Shown here piece by piece: positions 1 through 9,642 of a stretch of DNA of 64,000 bases. Position 1 is the stretch's first letter. Each line of letters starts with the position of its first letter. A program made the translations under genes and the position numbers. The notes below the pieces were generated by a model. The model did no database searches and was not told the DNA's origin. It was given only the letters and a program-made list of their open reading frames with translations. Source of the DNA: Arthrobacter sp. AL12 (GTDB lineage: Bacteria; Actinomycetota; Actinomycetes; Actinomycetales; Micrococcaceae); NCBI RefSeq assembly GCF_029960645.1, contig NZ_JASBQY010000016.1, positions 39,440 to 103,439 of the forward strand, given 5' to 3'.

Positions 1-2
1 TC

Positions 3-1103
3 GCGTACTGCAACGCGGTGGCCTCGGCCCAGCTGGCCGCCCAGTATCCTTCCAGCGGCGGCACCTACATCTACGGGCGGACGCGGCTGGGCGAATGGCC
101 GGGCTTCATCGCCGGCTGGGGCTTCGTAACCGGAAAAACCGCCTCCTGCGCGGCGATGGCCCTCACGTTCGGCCACTATGCGGCCCCGGACTTCGCCACG
201 CCGCTGGCGGTGTCCGCCGTTGTGGTCCTGACCGGCGTGAACCTGCTCGGGATCACCCGGACGGCCCTGCTGACCCGGATCCTGCTGGCCGTGGTGCTCG
301 CCACTCTTGCGTTCGTGGCGGCGGCGTCGATGCTGGGACCGCATCCTGCATCCGACGGTGCAGCCGCCAGCGCCGCGGCGGCGGGCGGCTGGGGTGTGCT
401 CCCGGCGGCGGGACTGATGTTCTTCGCCTTTGCCGGGTACGCCCGGATCGCGACGCTGGGCGAGGAGGTCAAGGACCCGACCCGCACCATTCCGCGGGCC
501 ATTCTCGCGGCCCTGGCCGCGGCGTTCGTCATCTATCTCGGGATGGCGCTGCTGCTGCAGTGGCATCTGCCGGCGGAACAGCTGGCCGGTTCGACGGCGC
601 CGCTGCTCGACGCCGTCACCAGTTCGGCGCTCAGCGCCGGCGCCCCGTTCGTGCAGGCGGGCGCGGCCGCCGCGTGCCTCGGCGCGCTGCTGGCACTGAT
701 CACGGGGGTGGGCCGGACTGCGATGGCGATGGCGCGGGAACGTGACCTGCCGTCCCCGCTCGCCCGGGTCGGCGGAGCGAACACGGTTCCGTTCCTCGCC
801 GAACTGACCGTCGCGGCCGCCGTCATTTTACTGCTGCTGAGCACCAACGTGCTGACCGTCGTGGGCTTCTCCAGCTTCGGCGTGCTGGTCTACTACTCGG
901 TGACGAATGCCGCGGCCTTCACGCTGTCCGCGCGGCCCTGGCATGCGCCGCGCTGGCTGAACGTCCTGGGGTTCCTCGGCTGCCTGGTCCTGGCCGTGAC
1001 CCTGCCGCCCGCCTCGGTGCTGGGCATGGCCGCAGTGCTGGCGGTCGGTGTGGCCGGGCGCTTCCTGGTGCTGCGGCTGCGGCGCCGGAAAGCCGCCGCC
1101 TAG
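3..1103 (+). CDS. APC superfamily amino-acid permease, C-terminal part (5' end outside window)
   Basis: The reading frame is open from the first bases of the window, so the true start lies upstream. The visible 366 residues hold about nine hydrophobic segments and the APC signatures GTYIYGRTRLGEWPGF near the start and FFAFAGYARIATLGEEVKDP around residues 140-160, followed by a PTRTIP motif. Such proteins are secondary transporters of amino acids or related amines in the plasma membrane; the substrate cannot be read from the sequence. The C-terminus is basic (RLRRRK). The TAG stop overlaps the stop of the convergent hisS within a shared CTAG. Confidence 0.85.
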   Translation, partial: AYCNAVASAQLAAQYPSSGGTYIYGRTRLGEWPGFIAGWGFVTGKTASCAAMALTFGHYAAPDFATPLAVSAVVVLTGVNLLGITRTALLTRILLAVVLATLAFVAAASMLGPHPASDGAAASAAAAGGWGVLPAAGLMFFAFAGYARIATLGEEVKDPTRTIPRAILAALAAAFVIYLGMALLLQWHLPAEQLAGSTAPLLDAVTSSALSAGAPFVQAGAAAACLGALLALITGVGRTAMAMARERDLPSPLARVGGANTVPFLAELTVAAAVILLLLSTNVLTVVGFSSFGVLVYYSVTNAAAFTLSARPWHAPRWLNVLGFLGCLVLAVTLPPASVLGMAAVLAVGVAGRFLVLRLRRRKAAA

Positions 1104-2470
1104 GCTTTCAGGACCCGGACGTGCAGGTCCTCCGCGGCGGGCGCCCAGGTGGCCGGATCGGCGTCGACCTGCTCGCCGGAGCGGATGTCCTTGACCTGGT
1201 GTTTGCCGTCGTCGTCGGTGAACCAGACGAAGGGGATGCCGCGGCGGTCCGCGAATTTGATCTGCTTGCCGAACTTCTCGGCCTTGGCCGCCACCTCGGT
1301 GGCGATCCCGCGGCTGCGCAGTTCCGCGGCGACGTCCTGCGCGGCGCCCCAGCTGTCGTCGCTGCTCAGCGCCACCAGCACGGCGGTCGGCACGGAGCGT
1401 GTTGCTTTGGCGAGCTCCTGGCTGAGGATCCGGGAGACCAGCCGGGTCACGCCGATGGAGAGCCCGACGCCGGGGAACTTGCGGTTCCCCTTGCTGGCGA
1501 GGGCGTCGTAGCGCCCGCCGGAGCAGATCGAGCCGAGCTGTTCGTGGCCCACCAGGACGGTTTCGACCACGGTGCCGGTGTAGTAGTCCAGGCCGCGGGC
1601 GATGCTGAGGTCGGCGACGACCTTGCCGGGCGCCCGCTGGACGGCTGCGGCGATGACCTGCTCCAGTTCGGTCAGGCCCTCCTCGAGCAGGTCGTTGCTG
1701 ACCCCGAGGGCGCGGACCTGCTCCACGAAGGAGGTGTCCCCGGTGCGGATCGAGGCCAGTTTCAGGGCGGCCTGGGCCTGCTCGTCGCTGGCTCCGAGCT
1801 CGGTTTTGAGCAGCTCAGCCACCTTGGCGGGGCCGATCTTTTCGAGCTTGTCGATGCTGCGCAGCACGCCGGCGGTGTCGGTGAGTCCAATGCCGTTGTA
1901 GAAGCCCTCGGCCAGCTTGCGGTTGTTGATCCGGAGCAGGAAAGCCGGGATCGGCAGGGCGCTCAGGGCCTCGGCGATGACCAGCGCAATCTCGACGTCG
2001 TAACGGAACGGCAGCTCGCCGTCGCCCACAATGTCGATGTCGGCCTGGGTGAACTCGCGGGCGCGGCCTTCCTGCGGACGCTCCCCGCGCCAGACCTTCT
2101 GGATCTGGTAGCGGCGGAACGGGAAAGCAAGGTAGCCGGCGTTCTCCACGACGTACCGGGCAAAGGGCACGGTGAGGTCGAAGTGCAGCGCCAGGGCGTG
2201 CGGATCGCCCCGGTGCGACTTGGCGGCATCCGTGTTTGTCGCGGCTGCGCCTTCGCCGTCGTCGTCCTGGAGCCGGCTCAGCCCGTAGACCTCTTTGTCG
2301 ATCTCACCCTTGCGCAGCAGCTGCCCGACCGTCTCCACCGCGCGGGTTTCAATGGAGGAAAAGCCATGGAGTTCGAAGACCCGGCGCAGCGTGTCCAGCA
2401 CATGCAGCTCCACCAGCCGCTCCTCGGGAAGCCACTCGGGGAATCCGGACAGGGAGGCGGTGCGTGCCAT
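1100..2470 (-). CDS. hisS: Histidyl-tRNA synthetase
   Basis: A class II aminoacyl-tRNA synthetase charging tRNA-His in the cytosol; 456 residues, slightly longer than the usual 420-430. Visible motifs are the motif-2 region RRYQIQKVWRGERPQEGR, the histidine-specific ARGLDYYTGTVVE (about residue 293), CSGGRYD shortly after, and a C-terminal anticodon-binding domain from about residue 360. The ATG at 2470 has an AGGAG Shine-Dalgarno about 9 nt upstream. The gene is divergent from the cyclophilin gene, and the shared upstream region holds a dyad at 2580-2610. Confidence 0.95.
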   Translation of the reverse strand: MARTASLSGFPEWLPEERLVELHVLDTLRRVFELHGFSSIETRAVETVGQLLRKGEIDKEVYGLSRLQDDDGEGAAATNTDAAKSHRGDPHALALHFDLTVPFARYVVENAGYLAFPFRRYQIQKVWRGERPQEGRAREFTQADIDIVGDGELPFRYDVEIALVIAEALSALPIPAFLLRINNRKLAEGFYNGIGLTDTAGVLRSIDKLEKIGPAKVAELLKTELGASDEQAQAALKLASIRTGDTSFVEQVRALGVSNDLLEEGLTELEQVIAAAVQRAPGKVVADLSIARGLDYYTGTVVETVLVGHEQLGSICSGGRYDALASKGNRKFPGVGLSIGVTRLVSRILSQELAKATRSVPTAVLVALSSDDSWGAAQDVAAELRSRGIATEVAAKAEKFGKQIKFADRRGIPFVWFTDDDGKHQVKDIRSGEQVDADPATWAPAAEDLHVRVLKA

Positions 2471-2579
2471 GGTGGATTTTTCTCCTCAGGTAAAACCGGC
2501 CGGAGTCTCCTGCGCCGCGCTGCGGCCGAAACGGGCCGCCCGAAACGGGGATCAGATGGATGGCAGACAGGCCGGTCAT

Positions 2580-2610
2580 GCATAAACTGTGTGCGGCAGT
2601 CAGTTTATGC
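2580..2610. promoter_or_regulatory. Perfect 10-bp inverted repeat between divergent hisS and the cyclophilin gene
   Basis: GCATAAACTG (2580-2589) and CAGTTTATGC (2601-2610) are perfect inverted arms separated by 11 nt, centre-to-centre 21 bp (two helical turns). Each arm carries CATAAA, a fair -10 hexamer, on opposite strands, so the element could be two back-to-back -10 boxes or a dimeric regulator's operator. It is the most AT-rich part of the 260-bp intergenic region 2471-2730, which otherwise holds only the two leaders. Function is inferred. Confidence 0.45.
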
Positions 2611-2730
2611 GTTCCGCGCCCGCAACTTCTAATGCGGCCGGCCACGCCCCGGCTGCCGGCAGCATTACTGCTGAACACACGACGGCGCCCACGCGCCGCC
2701 GTCGATTCGGCCCTACACCCAGGAGGACCT

Positions 2731-3531
2731 TTGGCGGCCAGTTCACGGAGCGCCCGCGAAGCCAAGCGGCGCGTCCAGCAAATGGAGGCGAAGCGCGGGC
2801 TGCGCAAGGAGCAGGACAAGCGCCGCAGGCGCGACAACTTCCTCGCCGTTGCCGCCGGAACGGCCGCGGTCGTCGTTGCCATGGTGCTGCAGCTGACGGT
2901 CTTCTCCTCCAATCCCACCGAGGACGAATACGCCGCCGCCCAGGCAGGGCTGACCACCCCGCCGGCTACGCCGTCGCCCTCCCCCAGCAACGCCGACAAC
3001 ATCCCGAAGCCTGAAACGGCCGCCGGCCAGACCTTCACCGGCGAACTCAAGCTCAACAGCGGGACGCTCGGCGTCGAACTGGACGGCACCAACGCACCCC
3101 AGGCGGCCGCCGTCTTCAAGTCCCTCGCGGACCAGAACTTTTACGCCGGGCTCAGCTGCCACCGCCTCACCACCGCCGAGACGTTCGGCGTGCTGCAGTG
3201 CGGCTCCAAGGCCGGCGACGGCAGCAGCGACCCGGGCTTCACCTGGGGCCCGTTGGAGAACACCCCGGCGGACGATACCTACCCGGCCGGAACCATCGCC
3301 GTGGCCCGCAGCGGCGGGAACGCCTACGGCAACGGCACCCAGTTCTTCATTGTGTACAAGGACACCGTCATCCCGGCGGACGCCGCGGGCGGTTACACCG
3401 TGGTGGGGAAGGTGACCTCGGGACTGGACGCGGTGACCAATATTGCGGCCGCCGGACTAAAACCGGGTGATAACGCCACAGACGGCGCCCCTGCGGAACC
3501 AGTCACGATAGACTCGTTCTCTCTGAAGTAA
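2731..3531 (+). CDS. Membrane-anchored cyclophilin-type peptidyl-prolyl isomerase
   Basis: The start is the TTG at 2731, preceded by a perfect AGGAGG at 2721-2726; the open frame extends further upstream but without an RBS. The 266-residue protein begins with a basic helical segment (EAKRRVQQMEAKRG), then one membrane segment at about residues 38-58, a Pro/Ser/Thr linker, and a cyclophilin-like domain with ARSGGNAYGNGTQFFIVYKD. This topology (short cytoplasmic tail, extracytoplasmic domain) suggests prolyl isomerisation of exported proteins. Some canonical cyclophilin active-site residues are not obvious, as is common in this actinobacterial subgroup. It is followed at once by the DUF349 gene. 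Confidence 0.85.
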   Translation: MAASSRSAREAKRRVQQMEAKRGLRKEQDKRRRRDNFLAVAAGTAAVVVAMVLQLTVFSSNPTEDEYAAAQAGLTTPPATPSPSPSNADNIPKPETAAGQTFTGELKLNSGTLGVELDGTNAPQAAAVFKSLADQNFYAGLSCHRLTTAETFGVLQCGSKAGDGSSDPGFTWGPLENTPADDTYPAGTIAVARSGGNAYGNGTQFFIVYKDTVIPADAAGGYTVVGKVTSGLDAVTNIAAAGLKPGDNATDGAPAEPVTIDSFSLK

Positions 3532-3592
3532 CCAGCCGTTGCCCTTGCGGCCACGGCCCCAGCATTTCCCTCCAAGCGAAAGACTTCTAGCG

Positions 3593-5254
3593 GTGACAGA
3601 CAGTCAGAAATCCGACGAAACAGTGTCAGCAGCAGCTGCCAACGAGACCGAAACTGAGGCTGCGTTCGTAGAGCAGAGCGCAGAACACAGCCCAGAAGAG
3701 GGCGCAGCACAGGCGACAGACACTCCCACCAGCACGAAGCCGGAGACGGCGAACGCGCCCGGGGCGGCGGCCGCTAAAACAGAGACCGAGGCCGCACCTG
3801 AGGCTGCTTCGGCCCCGGCCGGGGACGTTGGACCCCAGGCTCCGGCTGCGGAAGCCGCCCCTGCGGCTCCCGAGGCACCCGCCGCTGCAGCGGCCGTCGC
3901 GCGTCCGGCGCCGTCACCGGCCGCCTTCGCCGCCCGGCCGAAGTCCAAGGCCTCCCCGGCAGCTCCGGCGGCAGCACCGGTCGCTGTGTCCTCTGCCGCC
4001 TCGCTGGCCGAAGCCGCACGCTGGGGCCGCGTCGAGGGCGACGGCCACGTGTTCCTGACCGTCGACGGCGAGGAACATCCCGTTGGCCAGTACCCCGGTG
4101 TCAGCGCTGACGAGGCCCTGGGCTATTTCGCCCGGAAGTACGACGACGTCGTGGCGCAGATTGTCCTGCTGGAACAGCGAGTGAGCTCCAAGGCCCCCGC
4201 CACGGACATGCAGAAGACCGTCACCCACCTCCGGGAGCAGCTCGCCGAACGCAACATGGTGGGCGACCTTCGCTCCGCAGAAGCCCGGCTCGACACCCTG
4301 GCGACGCAGATCTCGGAGCTCGAAAAGACCGAGAAGGCCGAACATGACGCCGTCCGTGCCGCCGAACTGGCCGCGCGCGAGGCGATTGTGGCCGAGGCCG
4401 AAGAGATCGCGGGCCACGACCCGGCCCAGATCCAGTGGAAGACCTCCAGCGCCCGGATGAACGAACTGTTCGAGAGCTGGAAGACCGCACAGAAGAGCGG
4501 CGTCCGGCTCGGGCGCAGCAACGAGGATGCGCTCTGGAAGCGTTTCCGTGCCGCCCGGACCGTCTTTGACAGGCACCGCCGCGCGTACTTCTCCCAGCTG
4601 GACAGCACCAACTCGGCAGCCAAGGCCGCCAAGGAAAAGCTGATCACCGAGGCCGAGGCCCTCTCGACCTCCACCGACTGGGGCTTTGCGGCCGGTGAAT
4701 ACCGCCGTCTGATGGATGAGTGGAAGGCGTCACCGCGCGCCAGCCGCAAGGACGACGACGCCCTCTGGGCCCGATTCCGGGCCGCGCAGGACGTCTTCTT
4801 CACCAACCGCCAGGCAGCCAATGACGAGATCGACCAGGAATACGGCGCCAATCTGGTGGTCAAGGAAGCCCTGCTCGCGGAAGCCAATGAGCTGCTTCCC
4901 ATCAAGGACCTCGCCGCCACGAAGAAGGCGCTCCAGTCCATCCGGGACCGCTGGGAAGAGGCCGGCAAGGTTCCCCGCGCCGACATGGCGCGCGTCGAGG
5001 CCGGACTGCGGAAGGTCGAAGACGCCGTCCGCAACGCCGAGGACGAGAACTGGAAGCGCTCCAACCCCGAGACGAAGGCCCGCACCAACAGCGCGCTGAC
5101 GCAGCTTGAGTCGGCCATCGCAGGACTCAGGGACGACCTCGCCAAGGCCGAGAAGGCCGGCGACGAGCGCAAGATCAAGGCGGCCAAGGAAGCCCTCGAG
5201 GCCCGGGAGGCCTGGCTGGAACAGCTCGAGAAGTCCGCGAGCGAGCTCTCCTAG
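3593..5254 (+). CDS. DUF349 domain protein with Ala/Pro/Glu-rich N-terminus
   Basis: The preferred start is the GTG at 3593, giving TDSQKSDETVS; a TTG at 3539 is in frame but lacks an RBS. Roughly the first 140 of 553 residues are low-complexity Ala/Pro/Glu/Thr. The remainder is alpha-helical, with repeated DUF349 units recognisable from pairs such as LFESWKTAQKSGVRLGRSNE / ALWKRFRAARTVFDRHRRAY and EWKASPRASRKDDDALWARF. The C-terminal third is coiled-coil-like (ESAIAGLRDDLAKAEKAGDE). DUF349 proteins are widespread in actinobacteria and of unknown biochemical function. A hairpin follows at 5297-5338. Confidence 0.85.
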   Translation: MTDSQKSDETVSAAAANETETEAAFVEQSAEHSPEEGAAQATDTPTSTKPETANAPGAAAAKTETEAAPEAASAPAGDVGPQAPAAEAAPAAPEAPAAAAAVARPAPSPAAFAARPKSKASPAAPAAAPVAVSSAASLAEAARWGRVEGDGHVFLTVDGEEHPVGQYPGVSADEALGYFARKYDDVVAQIVLLEQRVSSKAPATDMQKTVTHLREQLAERNMVGDLRSAEARLDTLATQISELEKTEKAEHDAVRAAELAAREAIVAEAEEIAGHDPAQIQWKTSSARMNELFESWKTAQKSGVRLGRSNEDALWKRFRAARTVFDRHRRAYFSQLDSTNSAAKAAKEKLITEAEALSTSTDWGFAAGEYRRLMDEWKASPRASRKDDDALWARFRAAQDVFFTNRQAANDEIDQEYGANLVVKEALLAEANELLPIKDLAATKKALQSIRDRWEEAGKVPRADMARVEAGLRKVEDAVRNAEDENWKRSNPETKARTNSALTQLESAIAGLRDDLAKAEKAGDERKIKAAKEALEAREAWLEQLEKSASELS

Positions 5255-5296
5255 CAGCAGGAGCCACAGTGCCCGGCTTTTCGAAGCAGGTCCAAG

Positions 5297-5338
5297 CAGG
5301 CCCCGCACCGGTTATCCACATGACCGGGTCGGGGCCTG
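5297..5338 (+). terminator. Hairpin terminator after the DUF349 gene
   Basis: CAGGCCCCG (5297-5305) pairs with CGGGGCCTG (5330-5338) and is followed by TTTG. The loop is long (24 nt) but contains further self-complementary ACCGG/CCGGGT bases. Confidence 0.55.
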
Positions 5339-5371
5339 TTTGCTGTGCCGGGAAGCCGACACGATGGCTGA

Positions 5372-6022
5372 ATGGTCATTCTTCACGGCCCGCCCCCGCA
5401 CCAGCCAGTCCCGCACCAGCCAGTCCCGCACCAGCCAGCCGCGCACGAGCCAGCCCCGTCTGAGCTGTACTCCCCAGGGGCACTGTTCTCCTGGCCCGAG
5501 CTCCAGGCGATGGCGGCCGACGGCTTGCTGACGCAGCTGTACCAGCGCGCCTACCTTGCGCCGGGCACCCGGCCCACCACGCAGCTCCGGGCCCGTGCGG
5601 CGTCCGTTCTCGTCAGTCCGGCCATCCGCCAGCGGGTCGTCGCTGGGAGGATGACGGCGGCCTGGATCTATGGCTGCGCCGCTGAACCGGACCGGCTCGC
5701 CATGCTGGTGGACGCCAGCCGGCGGATTTCCAGCCTGCGGTCCACCCGGGGCTGCACCTTCCATGAGGTGCGCCTGGGCCCGTTCGACGTCGTGAGCCTG
5801 GGCGGGCTGATGGTCTCCAGCCCGCTGCGGACCTCGGTGGACATCGCCCTGCATGTGGACCCCGGGCGGGCGGTGCCGGCCCTGCGGGCGCTCCTGGGCA
5901 AGCCCGAGCTGGGCCTGAGGCTGCGGCTGCTCGTGCACGCCATTGAGTCCACCCCCCGCATGCCTTACAGGAAGGCGGCCCTGGCAAAGCTCGAACAGCT
6001 CCGGGCCGGCCCGGCCCCGTAG
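5372..6022 (+). CDS. AbiEi antitoxin-like / DUF559-neighbour type protein, orphan
   Basis: A 216-residue protein whose core (LYQRAYLAPGTRPTTQLRA, then RQRVVAGRMTAAWIYG) resembles the N-terminal winged-helix and following region of actinobacterial proteins annotated as type IV AbiEi-family antitoxins. No AbiEii nucleotidyltransferase toxin lies on either side, and the gene stands alone between convergent neighbours, so a toxin-antitoxin role is not supported here. The first 30 residues are a PHQPV/PHQPA repeat encoded by tandem 15-bp units at 5396-5455. No strong RBS precedes the ATG, so a start downstream of the repeat is possible. Confidence 0.55.
   Translation: MVILHGPPPHQPVPHQPVPHQPAAHEPAPSELYSPGALFSWPELQAMAADGLLTQLYQRAYLAPGTRPTTQLRARAASVLVSPAIRQRVVAGRMTAAWIYGCAAEPDRLAMLVDASRRISSLRSTRGCTFHEVRLGPFDVVSLGGLMVSSPLRTSVDIALHVDPGRAVPALRALLGKPELGLRLRLLVHAIESTPRMPYRKAALAKLEQLRAGPAP
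5396..5455 (+). repeat. Four tandem 15-bp units (PHQPV pentapeptide repeat)
   Basis: Units begin at 5396, 5411, 5426 and 5441; the first two are identical (CCGCACCAGCCAGTC), the third differs by one base and the fourth by a few. The period is a multiple of three, so copy-number change would keep the frame of the AbiEi-like gene. Confidence 0.85.
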
Positions 6023-6052
6023 CGCCGGACACCCGGCCCGTTCGACCGCCCC

Positions 6053-8446
6053 TTAGCTGCGCCGGCGGTTGCCAGTGGTCCGGTAGACGTCGAACACGCC
6101 GTCGATGCGGCGTACGGCGCTCAACACGTGGGTCAGGTACTTCGGGTCGCCCATCTCGAAGGCGAACTTCGAGATGGCCACCCGGTCCGTGGACGTGTGC
6201 ACGCTGGCCGCCAGGATGTTGACGTGGTTTTCCGACAGGATCCTGGTCACATCCGAGAGCAGCGACTTGCGGTCGAGGGCTTCAACCTGGATTTCGACCA
6301 GGAAGACGCTTGACTGCGTGGGGGCCCACTCGACCTCCACGATCCGGTCGGGTTGCTCGAGCAGTCCGCTGACGTTCGTGCAGTCCGTCCTGTGCACGGA
6401 GACGCCGGAGCCGCGGGTGACGAAGCCCAGGATCGGGTCCGGCGGCACCGGGGTGCAGCACCGGGCGAGTTTGACCCACACGTCGTCCACGCCGCGCACC
6501 ACAACGCCCGAATCGGAGTACCGGGTCTTGGTGACCTGGGTGGGAATGGAAATCTCGGTGAGGTCGTCCTCGGGGGTGTCGTTGCCGCTGAGGCTCTCCA
6601 CCAGGCGTTCCATGACGGACTGGGCGGAGGTGTGCCCGTCGCCCACCCCGGCGTAGAGCCCGGAGATGTCGACGTATTTGAAGTCCTCCGCGACGGCGGC
6701 GAGGGCGTCGTGCGTCATCAGTCGCTGCAACGGGAGGTTCTGCTTGCGCATCGCCTTGGTCAGCAGTTCCTTGCCGCGGTCGATCGACTCTTCGCGGCGT
6801 TCCTTGCTGAACCACTGCCTGATCTTGTTGCGGGCCCGGGCGCTTTTGACGAAGTGCTGCCAGTCCTGGCTGGGACCCGCGCCTTCAGCCTTGGAGGTGA
6901 ATATTTCCACCCAGTCGCCGTGGTTGAGTTCGCTGTTGAGCGGGACGAGCTTGCCGTTGACGCGGGCGCCGATGGTCCGGTGTCCCACCTCGGTGTGGAC
7001 TGCGTAGGCGAAGTCCACGGGTGTGGAGCCGGCGGGCAGTGCCATGACCTCGCCCTTGGGGGTGAAGACGAAGACTTCCCGGGCGTTGATTTCAAAGCGC
7101 AGGGAGTCCAGGAATTCGCCGGGGTCGGAGGTTTCCTGCTGCCAGTCCACCAGCGAGCGGAGCCAGCCCATGTCGCCGTCACGCGGGCTTCCGGGTCCCG
7201 CCGCCGCCCGGTTCGGCTGGTCCTTGTACTTCCAGTGCGCAGCGACTCCGTATTCGGCGCGGCGGTGCATCTCGTGGGTGCGGATCTGGATTTCCACGGG
7301 CTTGCCGCCGGGGCCGATCACCGTGGTGTGCAGCGACTGGTACATGTTGAATTTGGGCATCGCGATGTAGTCCTTGAACCGCCCGGGGAGGGGGTTCCAG
7401 CGCGAGTGCATGGCGCCCAGGGCCGCGTAACAGTCCCGGACGGAGTCGACCAGGACCCGGACGCCCATCAGGTCGTTGATGTCGTCGAAGTCCTTGTCCC
7501 GGACGATCATCTTCTGGTAGATCGAGTAGTAGTGCTTCGGCCGGCCCGTGATGGTGGCCTTGATCTTGGCCTCGCGCAGGTCCTCGGTGATCTGGTTCCG
7601 GATGACGGAGAGGTTCTTTTCCCGTTCGGGGGTCCGGTCCCCCACCATACGCACGATTTCCTCGTAGACCTTCGGGTAGAGGGCCGCAAAGGAGAGGTCT
7701 TCCAGTTCCCACTTGATCGTGTTCATGCCGAGCCGGTGCGCCAGCGGGGCGAAGATTTCCAGGGTCTCCCGGGCCTTGCGTGCCGAGGACTCGGCTGAGA
7801 CGAAGCGCCAGGTCCGGGCGTTGTGCAGCCGGTCAGCCAGCTTGATCATCAGGACACGGATGTCCTTGGCCATGGCCACGACCATCTTGCGCACGGTCTC
7901 GGACTGCGCGGCCTCCCCGAAGCTGACCTTGTCCAGCTTGGTGACACCGTCCACCAGCATGGCGACCTCCGGCCCGAACTCGGCCTTCAGGTCCTCCAGG
8001 GTGTATGAGGTGTCCTCGACGGTATCGTGCAGGAGCGCCGCTGCCAGCGTGGTTCCGCTGAGCCCGAGCTCGGCCAGGATGGTGGCGACCGCGACGGGAT
8101 GCGTGATGTAGGGATCGCCGCTCTTGCGCTTCTGGCCCCGGTGGCAGCTTTCGGCCACGACGAAGGCGCGCTGGATGAGGTCGAAGTCCTCTTTCGGGTT
8201 GTTGGCCCGCACCGCGCGCAGCAGTGGCTCGAGGATGGGCGAATATGCGGGGGCGCCGCGCCCGGTCAGGCGGGCGAGGCGGGAGCGGGTGCGCTCGCGC
8301 CGGCCGGGGAAGGTGGGGCGCGCCCCCGAGCTGTCCACCGGGACCAGCGGATCGGCGCGTCCGGGAGCCACCACACCAGTCTGGGAACCCTGGCCTGGAG
8401 CCTTATCCGTCGGCGCTGATGGCACCGGCGTCGAACGTTCTTCCAA
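6053..8446 (-). CDS. relA: Bifunctional (p)ppGpp synthetase/hydrolase (RelA/SpoT homologue)
   Basis: 797 residues with full Rsh architecture. An HD hydrolase domain carries LLHDTVEDT at about residue 137. The synthetase domain contains [16 protein letters not shown] (the RxKD form typical of bifunctional enzymes) and [24 protein letters not shown] domain ([15 protein letters not shown]), a zinc-finger region ([19 protein letters not shown]) and a C-terminal ACT domain follow. It makes and degrades the stringent-response alarmone. The start is a TTG at 8446 with GAGAGG upstream; the first 75 residues are a variable basic/Pro-rich extension. It lies downstream of secF on the same strand but is separated from it by a strong hairpin. 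Confidence 0.95.
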   Translation of the reverse strand: MEERSTPVPSAPTDKAPGQGSQTGVVAPGRADPLVPVDSSGARPTFPGRRERTRSRLARLTGRGAPAYSPILEPLLRAVRANNPKEDFDLIQRAFVVAESCHRGQKRKSGDPYITHPVAVATILAELGLSGTTLAAALLHDTVEDTSYTLEDLKAEFGPEVAMLVDGVTKLDKVSFGEAAQSETVRKMVVAMAKDIRVLMIKLADRLHNARTWRFVSAESSARKARETLEIFAPLAHRLGMNTIKWELEDLSFAALYPKVYEEIVRMVGDRTPEREKNLSVIRNQITEDLREAKIKATITGRPKHYYSIYQKMIVRDKDFDDINDLMGVRVLVDSVRDCYAALGAMHSRWNPLPGRFKDYIAMPKFNMYQSLHTTVIGPGGKPVEIQIRTHEMHRRAEYGVAAHWKYKDQPNRAAAGPGSPRDGDMGWLRSLVDWQQETSDPGEFLDSLRFEINAREVFVFTPKGEVMALPAGSTPVDFAYAVHTEVGHRTIGARVNGKLVPLNSELNHGDWVEIFTSKAEGAGPSQDWQHFVKSARARNKIRQWFSKERREESIDRGKELLTKAMRKQNLPLQRLMTHDALAAVAEDFKYVDISGLYAGVGDGHTSAQSVMERLVESLSGNDTPEDDLTEISIPTQVTKTRYSDSGVVVRGVDDVWVKLARCCTPVPPDPILGFVTRGSGVSVHRTDCTNVSGLLEQPDRIVEVEWAPTQSSVFLVEIQVEALDRKSLLSDVTRILSENHVNILAASVHTSTDRVAISKFAFEMGDPKYLTHVLSAVRRIDGVFDVYRTTGNRRRS

Positions 8447-8526
8447 TGGAGCACCTCTCCGAACCCGTTAATTCTTCCAGTGTATTCCCGCAGCAGGATA
8501 CTTCGATAACCGGCGGCAGTACGCCG

Positions 8527-8566
8527 ACGGGCCGGAGAGCGTCACGAATGACGTTCTCCGGCCCGT
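8527..8566 (-). terminator. Strong hairpin between secF and relA
   Basis: An 18-bp stem (8527-8544 with 8549-8566, one G-U type position) closes a 4-nt CGAA loop. No T-tract follows on the minus strand, as is common for actinobacterial terminators. It probably ends the yajC-secD-secF transcript. Confidence 0.7.
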
Positions 8567-8619
8567 TGGGGACCACGGGGAAGACCCCGGTGGTGACCTG
8601 TCCGGCGGGACCGTGGCGG

Positions 8620-9642
8620 CTATGCCGTGGCCGGCTCCGCCGGGGAGCCGGCAGTGGCGGCAGCATGGGCGCGGCGATTGTGCACACGCTCGGCCTGTTT
8701 GACCAGCTCCGGTTCGCCCCGGCGCAGCCAGGCGTAAAGCGGCGCGGCGATGAAAATTGTGGCCGCCGTGCCGACCAGGATCCCGACGAAGAGGGCCAGC
8801 GAGAGATCCCGCAGCGTCCCGGCGCCCAGCAGTCCGGCACCGATGAACAGAATGGCGCCGACCGGGAGGATTGCCACCATCATGGTGTTGATCGACCGGA
8901 CCAGGGTCTGGTTGACGGCCAGGTTGACTTCCTCGCCAAACGTCCGCCGGGTGGAGGCCTGGAGGTCCGCGGTGTTCTCACGGATCTTGTCGAAGACCAC
9001 CACTGTGTCGTACAGCGAGTAGCTCAGCACCGTCAGGAAACCGATGATGGCAGACGGCGTGACTTCAAAGTCGCTGAGGGCGTAGACCCCGGCGGTGACG
9101 AACATCGTCACGAGCATGCCCACGATCGCTGAGAGCGACATTTTCCAGGTCCGGAAGTACAGCGCCATCAGCACGGCGGCGAGCCCCACGAAGATCGCCA
9201 GGCCCAGCAGGGCCTGCTTGGTGACGTCAGCACCCCAGGTGGGGCCGATAAAGGTCGAGGTCACCTCGTTGTCCGTCACGCCGTAGGCCGAGGTGAGGCC
9301 CGCCTTGATCTGGAGCGTCTCATCTTCGGTGAGCTTGTCGGTCTGGATCCGCATCGTGTTGCCGGCGACGTTCGCCACCCGCGGGACGGCGCCGGGGACA
9401 ACGTCCTCAACAGCCTTCTCGCCGACGGCAGCGTCGGTGGTCTTTACGTTGGAGACGGTGAATTCGGAGCCGCCGCGGAATTCGATGCCGAGGTTGAAGC
9501 CCCCCTTGACGACCGGCAGGAGGATCGACAGCGCCACGAGGACGGCCGCGATCAGGAACCAGATCTTCTTGGATTCCACGAAGTCGTACGAGCGTTTGCC
9601 CGTGTAGAGCTCATTACCGAAATTGGCGAAGCTGGTGGCCAT
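8620..9642 (-). CDS. secF: Protein translocase subunit SecF
   Basis: 340 residues with six membrane segments. After the first one comes GGFNLGIEFRGGSEFTV, the conserved SecF FRGG motif, followed by a periplasm-side domain and then the RND-type membrane bundle (VLSYSLYDTVVVFDKIRENT; NQTLVRSINTMMVAILPVGA). With SecD it uses the proton-motive force to assist late steps of Sec export. The C-terminus is a short Ala-rich tail. Its ATG directly abuts the secD stop (TAAATG), indicating translational coupling. Confidence 0.95.
   Translation of the reverse strand: MATSFANFGNELYTGKRSYDFVESKKIWFLIAAVLVALSILLPVVKGGFNLGIEFRGGSEFTVSNVKTTDAAVGEKAVEDVVPGAVPRVANVAGNTMRIQTDKLTEDETLQIKAGLTSAYGVTDNEVTSTFIGPTWGADVTKQALLGLAIFVGLAAVLMALYFRTWKMSLSAIVGMLVTMFVTAGVYALSDFEVTPSAIIGFLTVLSYSLYDTVVVFDKIRENTADLQASTRRTFGEEVNLAVNQTLVRSINTMMVAILPVGAILFIGAGLLGAGTLRDLSLALFVGILVGTAATIFIAAPLYAWLRRGEPELVKQAERVHNRRAHAAATAGSPAEPATA

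Noticed and set aside
4123..5187. 354-codon frame opposite the DUF349 gene
   Set aside because: Ser/Arg/Ala-rich shadow of a helical coding region.
6353..7798. 481-codon open frame opposite relA
   Set aside because: Antisense artefact of GC-biased third positions; the RelA frame has every domain motif.
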